DNA of 64,000 bases from the NCBI GenBank assembly GCA_033064195.1, contig JARBJD010000160.1:1-64000 (forward strand), in the 5' to 3' direction. This document shows positions 55,001 through 64,000 of the stretch, piece after piece (the first letter of the stretch is position 1; each line of letters opens with the position of its first letter). Below the pieces are notes generated by a model. It did no database searches. It worked only from the letters and a program-made list of their open reading frames with translations, and was not told where the DNA came from. Position numbers and translations under genes: made by a program. Source of the stretch: Blattamonas nauphoetae (Eukaryota > Preaxostyla > Oxymonadida).

Positions 55001-55612
55001 TTTTATTACACAATGACACGCGAAGACCTGAAGGCGGTTCGAAGAACGATTCCATACTTTCTGGAGGAAGGATTGCAAGACGCTTTGGACTTCATTTTCG
55101 TTCGGAATATCGAAACTCGCGACCCCAAATCCAGAACAAGACGAAGAATGCAGTCCTTCGAGCTGAATGGAAGCGCATCCACTTCTCTGCCCGGATTGGA
55201 TGTGCTGTTTCAGAGAGAGATTCAAGAAAGAGAAAGGAGAGATAACACGATTTCTCCACCGACTCCTCAGCTGTATTATGGAGTGGAAGAAGATATCTTC
55301 TCTGACTCCGAATTCTTCTGTGTTGGTCTCTCGACACGGGAGGATCTTATCAAAGTAATAAAGACGTTCATTCGGCCCTATTCTTATAATATCAGTAGCG
55401 ATGACGATCCAACAAGCACTCCACAAAAATGATCGCCGGGGATCTAATTGAATCGTTCACTCCTCCTGATTGACCCAACAGAGGATTCCACTTCAGAATG
55501 CCATTCATTTTCATTTTCTGTCACTTCATAGCCTTGATCACACCGTCATTCTCACATTGATCCAAACTTAAACAGTGAATTATCCAATTTGGCAAATCAA
55601 CAGAGTGAAGGG
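51627..55612 (+). repeat. tandem unit 1 (AP-2 fragment + large helical gene)
   Basis: First of three head-to-tail units. The unit starts at TTCTTCCTCCC..., holds the AP-2 ear 3' half, a ~240-bp spacer and the large open frame, and ends at the start of the next TTCTTCC. About 3986 bp. Confidence 0.88.
52280..55432 (+). CDS. large helical protein, tandem copy 1
   Basis: Intronless, 1050 residues, start MPPKHKPNRNPTDSQSTQ at 52280. The N-terminal ~60 residues are Ser/Thr-rich and disordered. The rest is predicted almost entirely helical (ARM/HEAT-like), with landmarks ISKQILQYEMKRKRI, EINHAIRFLEYACLHIKHR, FSLKIKDTVVSSSKLESKSL, HIWNEWFPCFINAVDPSKL, IRDYASSSKHPLTDQYQSEL, LPDLFRKAGRTTEQYFHAF, LDEWDDVDLERVGIVKQLV, LNGSASTSLPGLDVLFQ. 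No TM segment or enzyme motif. Not recognised beyond being of a lineage-restricted type. An AP-2-derived stretch lies immediately upstream, with only 240 bp between its stop and this ATG. Confidence 0.85.
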   Translation: MPPKHKPNRNPTDSQSTQVINSGCTCISDSHIEDSSSTALSQTGSSNSTDSSSIVSATDVLTIYADDRKYIQISKQILQYEMKRKRINVSTISESTHMEDDETSLPASITSDWRLILQDSVTIYDLRQGCISLFDQINSGLKLIPIEINHAIRFLEYACLHIKHRDRHHNQLLGNIFTEEIDYQSKLVSSLINLLSLPSNTLRTTVISFLDVDLWNSTNDISFSMTVTGLVPQLFLVLKPHEIPLSDTTIKFHRHLTSIVDHFFRYPYPRRTLYLHELNTHFGCLKKPTSENIEPIFESFCTYLRYLLTSPVSPTGFCSGFTLLSNTRQFDPQTIKCLSSSSSPSVRRFCGEIHKNLTEELVSMAGFVSSSEGANSPHSGKTNSTDPNQESSSDELRKNMMEEQASSLELASTRKVIDRFLSDPRWIYNKHLWVVTFERFLVRVSVGKRFSDLGVQAFLSFMSSRPFQVSLVFWPDGTFSLKIKDTVVSSSKLESKSLWTLFTPTQPHHAATILDAIRRFLKFTDRATFVKHIWNEWFPCFINAVDPSKLPFNFDSIILHTKLIQMLKDHLTRIRDYASSSKHPLTDQYQSELNELFHAFYKQTKDYIVHLSLHPFALDKEQEDMILDFLIAIFQYDRQNSLDEPCREELRKEMDASAISSSSPPFILTSEIACRLSDEEIMNVVDRIVAQLNCDSCLDDDTILQICTFIRMQLSRVYLPDLFRKAGRTTEQYFHAFESLLSLHIEYLERAPIVSLVTTRPDKEPTLDEWDDVDLERVGIVKQLVNQNQLSIFYESRLFEYFVVGFATRSLLQARHSAIRLSQPQLERLLAPSVDSLGKYFIQPRSFEPYEEQRCEDAFVAVCRLCDERVIAQCVNRIGFFSRIVTGLFNENIDASNSLFRMITDRGFYYTMTREDLKAVRRTIPYFLEEGLQDALDFIFVRNIETRDPKSRTRRRMQSFELNGSASTSLPGLDVLFQREIQERERRDNTISPPTPQLYYGVEEDIFSDSEFFCVGLSTREDLIKVIKTFIRPYSYNISSDDDPTSTPQK

Positions 55613-55624
55613 CCGTTCTTCCTC

Positions 55625-56025
55625 CCTCTCCCCCCACGTCATTCTTCTCTATTCACTCACCCGCACCCTCGTCGGAAATCTACAACAACATGTGGAACCA
55701 ATTCAAGCAGCAGCCGAACTGCGCCACTCACAAAATCATCTCCACTCGCTCCCCACTCAACCCCGCCCTTCTCCAGTCCATCATCGGCCTTCTCCAGTCC
55801 ACATACCACTTCCATCTGCTTCCTGGGTACTCCAGCAACAAGCAGGTGATCTGCCTCGTCTCCGCTCTTCCTCTCAAGAACAAGACACCCATCCCAGTCC
55901 TTCTCACCCTCCAGCCACACATAGACAATGGGAATGTCAATGTTGCTTTTGATTATGCATCCCCATCTCCAGAGGTTGTCAACGGTCTCAGTGATTGGAT
56001 GATCGGCCAAATATCAGATCTCTAG
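55625..56025 (+). pseudogene. AP-2 alpha appendage fragment (unit 2)
   Basis: Platform subdomain only, from NNMWNQFKQQ to WMIGQISDL. Differs from unit 1 by a few substitutions (ATG to ATA in PHMDN, TCT to TAT in FDSAS). It lacks the sandwich and any start of its own. Confidence 0.8.
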
Positions 56026-56265
56026 TCACTCACCCTCACCCTGTCAATATATCTATACATACATGCATACAGCCAGCTAGTCAGCCTTTGATTCGTTCTT
56101 TCTTTTTCACGTCCACATCATCGATAATTTTGACTGTCTGAAGGAGGACTTCACAACGACACAATCTTCCGAAACTGATCCTCGGAAGGGAAACCTGGAG
56201 CGATCTTATTCCTCCTCTGAAGTTGAGATGAGGATGAGAAGGTTGAATGGGCAGATCCGTCTCGC

Positions 56266-59259
56266 ATGCCTCCCAAGCATAAACCGAATAGAAATCCGAC
56301 TGATTCACAATCTACTCAAGTCATTAACTCTGGTTGCACTTGTATTTCGGATTCACATATCGAAGATTCTTCAAGTACAGCCCTTAGCCAAACTGGCAGC
56401 AGTAATTCAACTGATTCTTCATCTATCGTCTCCGCGACCGATGTACTCACAATTTATGCTGATGATCGTAAATACATCCAAATTTCCAAGCAAATTCTGC
56501 AATATGAAATGAAAAGAAAGCGAATCAATGTTTCAACAATCTCAGAATCCACACACATGGAGGATGACGAGACATCTCTTCCTGCCTCCATCACCTCAGA
56601 TTGGAGATTGATCTTACAGGATTCGGTAACGATCTATGATCTCCGTCAAGGGTGTATCTCTCTCTTCGATCAAATTAACTCTGGACTGAAATTGATCCCA
56701 ATCGAAATTAATCATGCTATCCGTTTCCTAGAATATGCATGCCTCCACATCAAACATCGCGATCGACACCACAACCAGCTCCTCGGAAACATCTTCACTG
56801 AAGAGATCGATTATCAATCAAAACTGGTCTCGTCCTTGATCAACCTTCTCTCTCTTCCATCTAACACGCTCCGAACAGCTGTCCTCTCGTTATTAGATGT
56901 TAGCCTTTGGAATTCAACAGATGATATCTCTTTTTCAATGACTGTGACAGGATTGGTCCCTCAACTCTTCTTAGTCCTGAAGCCACACGAAATTCCATTA
57001 TCTGACACAACCATTAAATTCCACAGACATCTTACTTCAATTGTGGACTATTTTTTCAGCCATTCATCTCCAGAGAAGATGTTCTCCCATCTCAAACACA
57101 ACAGGTCATCTTGTAGCAGGAAACAGGACGCATCCGAAATCATTGAATCCATTTTCGACTCATTTTGCACATATCTGCGGTATCTCCTCACCAGCCCGGT
57201 TAGTCTCACTAGGAATCGCTCTGGCTTCATCCTTCTGTCAACCATGAGACAATTCGATGACCAAACAGTCAATTGTCCCCCTTCTTCCTCTCCGTCAATT
57301 CGACATTATTTTGGAGAGATTCACAAGAACATGACGGAAGAGCTTGTTTCCATGGCGGGTCTTGTCTCTGCAAGCGAGGCAGCCAACTGTCTTCATTCTG
57401 GCAAGACTAATTCCACCAATCCGAACCAAGAGAGGTTTGTTGATGAGCTGAGAAAGAACATGATGGAAGAACAGGCTTCCTCGTTGGATCTTGCCACAAC
57501 AAGATACGCGCTCAACATGTTTTTCTCGATCCCATGGAGGGGGCTGAACGAACACTTGTGGGTGGCGATGTTTGAAAGGTTCCTTGTTGGAGTGAGCGAG
57601 GGGAAGCGGATCTCCGATTTGGGGATCCAAGCCTTTCTGTGCTTCATGTCTCGTCGCCCGTCTGAAGTCAGTCTGGTCTTCTGTCCAGATGGAACATTCT
57701 CACTCAAAATAAAGGACACAGTTGTGTCTTCGTCGAAATTGGAGTCGAAGTCACTCTGGACACTCTTCACACAAACTCAGCCACACCATGCTGCCATCAT
57801 TCTCGATGCAATTCGTAGATTCTTGAAGTTTACAGACAAGACGACCTATGTGAAGCACATTTGGAACGAATGGTTCCCCTGCTTCATCAACGCTGTTGAT
57901 CCATCGAAACTGCTCTTCAATTTTGAATCAATCACACTCCACACAAAACTCATCAAAATGTTGGATGAACATCTCACTCGGATTCGAGATTATGCATCCA
58001 GCAGCAAACATCCATTGACAGATCAATATCAAAGCGAACTGAACGAGCTCTTCCACGCTTTCTACAACCAGACAAAGGATTACATCGTCCATCTTTCACT
58101 CCATCCGTTTGCGTTGGACAATGAGCGAGAAGACATGATTCTTGATTTTCTCATTGCGATATTTCAATACGACAGACAAAACAGTCTGGACGAGCCATGC
58201 AGAGAGGAATTGAGAAAGGAAATGGATGCATCAGCAATCTCGTCATCGTCTCCACCCTTCATCCTCACATCTGAAATCGCTTGTCGTCTCTCCGACGAAG
58301 AGATCGTGAATGTTGTGGACAGAATTGTTGCTCAGCTCAACTGCGACTCGTGTTTGGATGACGACACCATCCTTCAGATCTGCACATTCATCAGAATGCA
58401 ACTCAGTCGCGTCTATCTGCCCGACTTGTTCAGAAAAGCTGGGAGAACAACCGAACAATACTTCCACACCTTCGAATCTCTCCTCTCTCTCCACATTGAG
58501 TATTTAGAACGAGCACCGATCGTCTCTCTTGTCACGACTCGACCGGACAAAGAACCGACGTTGGACGAATGGGACGATGTTGATTTGGAGAGAGTAGGAA
58601 TTGTGAAGCAGCTCGTCAACCAGAACCAACTCTCAATGCTTTACGAATCGAAGTTGTTCGTTTATGTCATCGTCGGTTTTGGCATCCGAAGCCTTCTGCA
58701 AGCTCGCCACAGCATCACTCGACTGTCTCAACCACAACTCGAGCGACTGCTTGCTCCGTCCGTCGACAGTCTCGGCAAATACTTCATCCAGCCACGCTCC
58801 TTCGAGCCGTACGAAGAACAGAGATGCGAGGACGCCTTCGTCGCTGTCTGCCGATTGTGCGATCAGAGTGTGGTTGCTCAGTGTGTCAGCCGGATTGGAT
58901 TCTTCTCTCGCGTTGTGTCTGGTTTGTTCAACGAGAATATCGACGCAAGCAACTCACTGTACAGAATGATCACCGATCGTGAGTTCTACTACACAATGAC
59001 ACGGGAAGACCTGAAGGCGGTTCGAAGAACGATTCCATACTTTCTTGAAGAAGGATTGCAAGACGCTTTTGACTTCATGTTTGTGAAGGAGAAGAGTAGA
59101 CACGATCCCAACGCCCAATACCGAACAAAACGAAGGATGCAGTTGTTCGAGCTGAATGGAAGCGTATCCACTTCTCTGCCCGGATTGGATGTGCTGTTTC
59201 AGAGAGAGATTCAAGAAAGAGAAAGGAGAGATAACACGATCGCCGGGAGAACTACTTAA
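56266..59259 (+). CDS. large helical protein, tandem copy 2
   Basis: 997 residues, intronless, the same ATG context as copy 1. Residues 1-205 are identical to copy 1; residues ~280-480 are only moderately similar, with local replacement (MFSHLKHNRSSCSRKQDASE for RTLYLHELNTHFGCLKKPTS). A ~190-bp deletion relative to copy 1 joins RRDNTI directly to the downstream GATCGCCGGG, so the protein ends in AGRTT and lacks about 55 C-terminal residues. Confidence 0.83.
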   Translation: MPPKHKPNRNPTDSQSTQVINSGCTCISDSHIEDSSSTALSQTGSSNSTDSSSIVSATDVLTIYADDRKYIQISKQILQYEMKRKRINVSTISESTHMEDDETSLPASITSDWRLILQDSVTIYDLRQGCISLFDQINSGLKLIPIEINHAIRFLEYACLHIKHRDRHHNQLLGNIFTEEIDYQSKLVSSLINLLSLPSNTLRTAVLSLLDVSLWNSTDDISFSMTVTGLVPQLFLVLKPHEIPLSDTTIKFHRHLTSIVDYFFSHSSPEKMFSHLKHNRSSCSRKQDASEIIESIFDSFCTYLRYLLTSPVSLTRNRSGFILLSTMRQFDDQTVNCPPSSSPSIRHYFGEIHKNMTEELVSMAGLVSASEAANCLHSGKTNSTNPNQERFVDELRKNMMEEQASSLDLATTRYALNMFFSIPWRGLNEHLWVAMFERFLVGVSEGKRISDLGIQAFLCFMSRRPSEVSLVFCPDGTFSLKIKDTVVSSSKLESKSLWTLFTQTQPHHAAIILDAIRRFLKFTDKTTYVKHIWNEWFPCFINAVDPSKLLFNFESITLHTKLIKMLDEHLTRIRDYASSSKHPLTDQYQSELNELFHAFYNQTKDYIVHLSLHPFALDNEREDMILDFLIAIFQYDRQNSLDEPCREELRKEMDASAISSSSPPFILTSEIACRLSDEEIVNVVDRIVAQLNCDSCLDDDTILQICTFIRMQLSRVYLPDLFRKAGRTTEQYFHTFESLLSLHIEYLERAPIVSLVTTRPDKEPTLDEWDDVDLERVGIVKQLVNQNQLSMLYESKLFVYVIVGFGIRSLLQARHSITRLSQPQLERLLAPSVDSLGKYFIQPRSFEPYEEQRCEDAFVAVCRLCDQSVVAQCVSRIGFFSRVVSGLFNENIDASNSLYRMITDREFYYTMTREDLKAVRRTIPYFLEEGLQDAFDFMFVKEKSRHDPNAQYRTKRRMQLFELNGSVSTSLPGLDVLFQREIQERERRDNTIAGRTT

Positions 59260-59449
59260 ATCGTTCCTACCTCCTGATAGACCCAACAGAGAATTCCACT
59301 TCAGAATGCTCTTCATTTTCCATTTCGGTCACTTCATCGTCCTGATCACACCACCATTCTCACATTTATCGAAACATAAACAGAGAATTGTCCAAATTGT
59401 GTCATCAATTGTGATGGGAAAGGATGGAGTGAAGTTTCATTCTTCCTCC

Positions 59450-59849
59450 CCTCTCCCCCACGTCATTCTTCTCTATTCACTCACCCGCACCCTCGTCGGA
59501 AATCTACAACAACATGTGGAACCAATTCAAGCAGCAGCCGAACTGCGCCACTCACAAAATCATCTCCACTCGCTCCCCACTCAACCCCGCCCTTCTCCAG
59601 TCCATCATCGGCCTTCTCCAGTCCACATACCACTTCCATCTGCTTCCTGGGTACTCCAGCAACAAGCAGGTGATCTGCCTCGTCTCCGCTCTTCCTCTCA
59701 AGAACAAGACACCCATCCCAGTCCTTCTCACCCTCCAGCCACACATAGACAATGGGAATGTCAATGTTGCTTTTGATTATGCATCCCCATCTCCAGAGGT
59801 TGTCAACGGTCTCAGTGATTGGATAATCGGCCAAATATCAGATCTCTAG
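59450..59849 (+). pseudogene. AP-2 alpha appendage fragment (unit 3)
   Basis: Same segment as in units 1 and 2; it shares the ATA and TAT substitutions with unit 2 and has one further change (WIIGQ), so units 2 and 3 are sisters over this stretch. Confidence 0.8.
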
Positions 59850-60089
59850 TCACTCACCCTCACCCTGTCAATATATCTATACATACATGCATACAGCCAG
59901 CTAGTCAGCCTTTGATTCGTTCTTTCTTTTTCACGTCCACATCATCGATAATTTTGACTGTCTGAAGGAGGACTTCATAACGACACAATCTTCCGAAACT
60001 GATCCTCGGAAGGGAAACCTGGAGCGATCTTATTCCTCCTCTGAAGTTGAGATGAGAATGAGAAGGTTGAATGGGCAGATCCGTCTCGC

Positions 60090-63000
60090 ATGCCTCCCAA
60101 GCATAAACCGAAGAGAACTCTGACTGATTCACAATCTACTCAAGTCACTAAAACTGATTTCATTTGGATTTCTGATCCACACGTCGAAGAATCTTCAAAT
60201 CAAACCATCAACAAAACTGCCATCAATTCTTCGACTAATTCTTCCCTTGTCGTCTCCACAGCCGCTTTACTCGCAATTAATGCCGATGATCGTCAGTATA
60301 TCCAAATTTCCAAGCAAATTCTGCAATATGAAATGAAAAGAAAGCGAATCACTGTCTCAACAATCTCAGGACACACACACCTGGAGGATGTCGAGACCTC
60401 TCTTCCCACCTCCATCACATCAGATTGGAGATTGATCTTGCAGGATTCGATCATGATCGACGATATCAGACGAGGATGGATCTCTCTCTTCGATCAAGTT
60501 AACTCTCATCCGCACTTGACCCCAATTGAAATTAATCATGCTGTCCGTTTCCTGGAATATACATGCATACACATCAAACATCGCAATAAGTACCTCAACC
60601 AGCTCCTCGAAACCATCTACCCTGAAGAGAAATACCGTCAATCAAAACTGATCTCATCCTTGATCAACCTTCTGTCTCTTCCATCTGACACGCTCCGAAC
60701 AGCTGTTATCTCACTCTTGGACGCTAGCCTTTGGAAAGCCACAAATAATCTCTCTGTTACAATGGCTGTGACAGAGTTGATTCCTCAACTTTTCAAAATC
60801 CTGAAGCCACACGAAATTCCATTGAATAGCACAACCATGGAATTCCACCGACATCTCACTTCTATTGTGGACTATTTTTTCAAATTTTCATCGCCAGAGT
60901 CCATCAGAAAACATCTCAAACGATTCTAGACCTTTGGTAGCGATACAAGGATCACATCCAAAATCATTGAATCTATTTTCGAATCATTTTGCACATATCT
61001 GCAGTATCTCCTCACCAGCCCGGTTAGTCCCACTGGTCATTACTCTGGATTCGCCCTTCTGTCGAACATGGAACCATTCCGTCACCAAACAATCAGTTCT
61101 CTCTCTTCTTCCTCCTCTCCATCAATTCGACATTTTTTTGGGGAAATTCGAAAGAACATGACTGAAGAGCTTGCTTCCATGTTGGGTCTGGCCTCTTCAA
61201 GCGAAACAGAAATCTCTCCTCATTCTGACCAGACGACTTCCACCGATCCAAACCAAGAGAGCTTTGTTGATATGCTGAGAAAGAGCATGACGGAAGAACA
61301 AGCATCATTGTTGGATCTTGCCTCAACAAGAAAAGCACTCGACAGGTTTCTCTTTGACAGCGAGTCTAGGCTGAGTGAACAGTCGTGGGTGCCGGTGTTT
61401 GAAAGAATCCTTGTTGGAGTGAGCGAGGGGAAGCGGTTCTCCGATTTGGGGGTCCAAACGTTTCGGTGCTTCATGTCTCGTCGCCCGTCTGAAGTCAGTC
61501 TGGTCTTCTGTCCAGATGGAACATTCTCACTCAAAATAAAGGACACAGTTGTGTCTTCGTCGAAATTGGAGTCGAAGTCACTCTGGACACTCTTCACACA
61601 AACTCAGCCACACCATGCTGCCACCATTCTCGATGCATTCAGTTGGTTCTTGATGTATGCATATAGAGCGACATATGTGAAACACATTTGGAACGAATGG
61701 TTCCCCTGCTTCATCAACGCTGTTGATCCATCGAAACTGCCCTTCACGGTTCAATTCGTCGCACTCCACACCAACCTCATCAAAATGTTGGATGATCATC
61801 TCAAACGGTTTCGAGATTATGCATCCAGCAGCAAACATCCATTGACAGATCAATATCAAAGCGAACCGAAAGAGCTCTTCCACGCTTTCTCCAAACAGAC
61901 AAAGGATTACATGGTCCATCTTTCACTCCATCCGTTCGCATTGGACAATGAACGAGAAGACACGATTCTTGATTTTCTGATCCGTTTCTTTCGATTCACC
62001 CACGAACACAACATGCCAATAACATTTCGAGAAGAACTGAGACTGGAAATGGATGAATCAGCCCTCTCATCGTCATCTTCACCCTTCATCCTCACGTTTG
62101 AAATCGCTTGTGATCTCTCCGACGAAAAGATCGTGAACATTGTGGACAGAATTGTTGCTCTGCTCGACAGCGACTCGGTTTTGGATGACGACACCATCCT
62201 TCAGATCTGCACATTCATCCGAATTCAACTCAGTCGCGTCTATCTGCCCGACTTGTTCAGAAACGCTGGAAGAACAACCGAACAATACTTCCACACCTTC
62301 GAATCTCTCCTCTCCCTCCACATTGAGTTTGTCAAAGGAGCACCAATCCACTTTCTCTTCACGACTCGACCAGACGAAGACACAACTTTGGACGAATGGG
62401 ACGATGTTGATTTGGAGAGAGTTGGAATTGTGAAGCGAATGATGGACCAGAACCAACTCTCAATCTTTTACGAATCGAGATTGTTTGAATATTTCGTCGT
62501 CGATTTTGGCATCCGAAGCCTTCCGCAAGCTCGCCACAGCATGACTCGACTGTCTCAACCACAACTCGAACGACTGCTTACTCCGTCCATCAACTTTCTT
62601 TGGAACTTCATCGTCCAACCATGTAGCTTCGAGTAAGACGAACAAAAGTTACGTGAGGAAGCCTTCGGCGAAATATGCAAATTGTGCGATGAGCGTGTGG
62701 TTGCTCAGTGTGTCAGCAGGATTGGATTCTTCTCTCGCGTTGTGTCTGGTTTGTTCAACGAGAACATCGATGCAAGCCACTCACTGTACAGAATGGTCAC
62801 CGATCGTGGATTTTATTGTGCAATGAAATGAGAAGATCGGAAGGCGGTTCGAAGAGCCATTCCATACTTTCTTGAAGAAGGATTGCAAGACGCCTTTGAC
62901 TTCGTCTTTGTGAAGGAGAAGGATCTCGGCGATCGCGACGTCATATACAGAACAAGACGAAGGTTGCTGTTCGTCGGGGCGAATGGAAGCCCATCCAGTT

Positions 63001-63236
63001 TTCTGCCTGGATTGGATGTGCTGTTTCCAAGCGACTTTCATAAAAGGGAAAGGCGAGAAAACAGGTTTTCTCCAAATACTCCTCAGGAACGTAAACTATG
63101 GGAGAAACAGATCTTGAGTATACCCTTTACGTACGTTCCTAATCTCTCGAGACAGGATATAACCAGAAGAAATACGAAAAGGAATCAATCGGATGCAAAA
63201 TCCGAAAGAATGGATGATTCATCCGAAATCCCCTAA
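60090..63236 (+). pseudogene. large helical protein, tandem copy 3, broken
   Basis: Full-length homology to copies 1 and 2, beginning MPPKHKPKRTLTDSQSTQ. One reading frame is kept throughout, but three in-frame stops interrupt it: TAG at 60927-60929 (after SIRKHLKRF), TAA at 62634-62636 (after QPCSFE) and TGA at 62829-62831 (at the arginine of MTREDLKAVRR). The C-terminus (LPGLDVLF, then SPNTPQERKLWEKQ) resembles copy 1 more than the deleted copy 2. All three different stop codons occur, so recoding of one codon would not rescue it. Confidence 0.82.
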
Positions 63237-63340
63237 AAACAGTCGCCACGTGGATCTGGTTGAATCATTCACACCGCCTGCTTGAACTAACAGAGAATTC
63301 CACTTCAGAATGCCATTCATTTTCATTTTCGGTCATAGAT

Positions 63341-63540
63341 GTGGGACTCAATTGAATTTGGAGACATAATTCACATTTCATCATAAATACGCAACAAGGA
63401 CAGTTGTAGAGTAAAGGAGAGATTGAAGGAAGCTTATTACACCTTCTAAAGGAGTGTGAACTCAAATGGAGATTTTCGGGAATCTCATTGCTTTTCTCAT
63501 TTGTTATGGGCTGATCTCGATTCTCACATTAACTATTTCC
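63341..63540. repeat. segmental duplicate of 37135-37350
   Basis: TAGATGTGGGAC, then TTTGGAGACATAATTC and further matches in the same order as at 37145 onward; no gene. Confidence 0.6.
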
Positions 63541-64000
63541 ATATGGTAACGAAAAAAAGATCAATAAAAACTGAATGAAAACACGTGTGAAATGTATGAA
63601 GTTGAGATGAACGTGATCCGTCCTTCAATTGGAGAGATCTCTTTCTGCATCCACGATCAAAGTATGACGACATGGTATCCCTGTGCTTGCCTAAATTTGT
63701 GAAGAGGATGAAAAAGAAGGAATGAGAAAGAGAGCAAACGTGCAAAACACGGAAAAGAGGCTGGATCCTTTTGGATTGGTGGAGTGACCAACCTGTTCGT
63801 CTAATTTGTTGAATCAACAAAGTTGGATGGATAAACACTGAAAAATGTGAAAAACAAGAAGGAAATTGAGTGATGAAGGAAACAGGGAGATATTGGCAAG
63901 AAAAGTGATGAAACAATTGTTGTTGAAAAAATTGATCAATTGAGTTGTGTATGAAGGAAAACACACCCGAATAGCATTTCAGCGAACATCAGGTCATTGT
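63541..64000 (-). pseudogene. second, partial copy of the 37-kb small gene
   Basis: The minus strand reads ACAATGACCTGATG at the window edge, then a donor, a long intron, the exon FIHPTLLIQQIRRTGWSLHQ, a second intron and a diverged last exon. The order and intron positions match 37369-37893. The 5' end lies beyond the window. The last exon has lost the HGFHVVNTMIHDTGG reading, so the copy is probably broken. Confidence 0.55.

Larger units (their letters stand above)
55613..59435 (+). repeat. tandem unit 2
   Basis: About 3823 bp. Nearly identical to unit 1 over the AP-2 part, the spacer and the first ~600 bp of the gene; more diverged at 56870-57700, then near-identical blocks alternate with diverged ones. 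Confidence 0.88.
59436..63340 (+). repeat. tandem unit 3
   Basis: About 3.9 kb. The AP-2 part and spacer match the other units nearly base for base; the gene part is the most diverged of the three. Confidence 0.87.

Noticed and set aside
60927-62831. Stop-codon reassignment explaining the stops in tandem copy 3
   Set aside because: All three stop codons occur in it, while neighbouring intact genes end with normal stops and use none internally.
1-64000. CRISPR arrays, rRNA or tRNA genes
   Set aside because: None seen on reading either strand; short tRNA genes cannot be fully excluded without a covariance-model scan.

Overview
The window is nuclear DNA of an intron-bearing protist. Spliceosomal introns as short as 29-42 nt with GT...AG ends, right-handed beta-helix surface-protein remnants, a nucleoporin, an AP-2 adaptor fragment and a large lineage-restricted family of helical proteins together suggest an oxymonad (Preaxostyla) of the Blattamonas type. 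This assignment rests on remembered resemblance, not on a search. No rRNA, tRNA, CRISPR array or organelle sequence was seen.

Layout. 0-3.3 kb: GA-rich minisatellite, a decayed minus-strand beta-helix surface gene and GGACA-rich simple DNA. 3.4-9.7 kb: a 6.3-kb element with terminal inverted repeats (TIRs) and a TTA target duplication, inserted in a member of the helical family; it carries remnants of a beta-helix gene and of a multi-pass TmcB-like gene. 10-11.2 kb: LRR pseudogene. 11.6-20 kb: a same-strand tandem array of the helical family (copies A, B, a fragment, D, E, F); F is split by a 1.66-kb TA-flanked element that itself contains a TA-flanked MITE. 20.4-26.6 kb: an LRR-locus relic hit by two elements with perfect 9-bp target duplications, one carrying a spliced gene fragment and the other an antisense SNF1-type kinase/UBA fragment. 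27-36.9 kb: family copies G and H and a fragment with shared 3' flanks, around a large minus-strand FG nucleoporin. 37-48.3 kb: mostly minus-strand single-copy genes (a small spliced gene, a 7-TM protein, a Pro/Ser-rich protein, a ~80-residue spliced gene, a Bacteroidota-like PEP/pyruvate-binding-domain protein) and family copy I. 48.4-63.3 kb: an AP-2 alpha appendage fragment split by a 2.7-kb TIR element, followed by three tandem ~3.9-kb units, each made of the AP-2 fragment 3' half plus a ~1000-residue helical gene; the third is decayed. 63.3-64 kb: second copy of the 37-kb small gene, running off the edge.

Main result: four TIR elements, three with 9-10-bp target duplications and one with TTA, carry intron-containing pieces of ordinary genes. 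They encode no transposase that I can recognise. Their TIRs are built from short tandem subrepeats of about 20 bp. They look like a lineage of Pack-type (gene-capturing) DNA transposons. In three of the four, excising the element in silico restores the host reading frame or its alignment to a paralog, so the boundaries are firm. A second result is a shared gene structure in the helical family: a 16-, 22- or 40-nt first exon, a 35-42-nt phase-1 intron, then one long exon.
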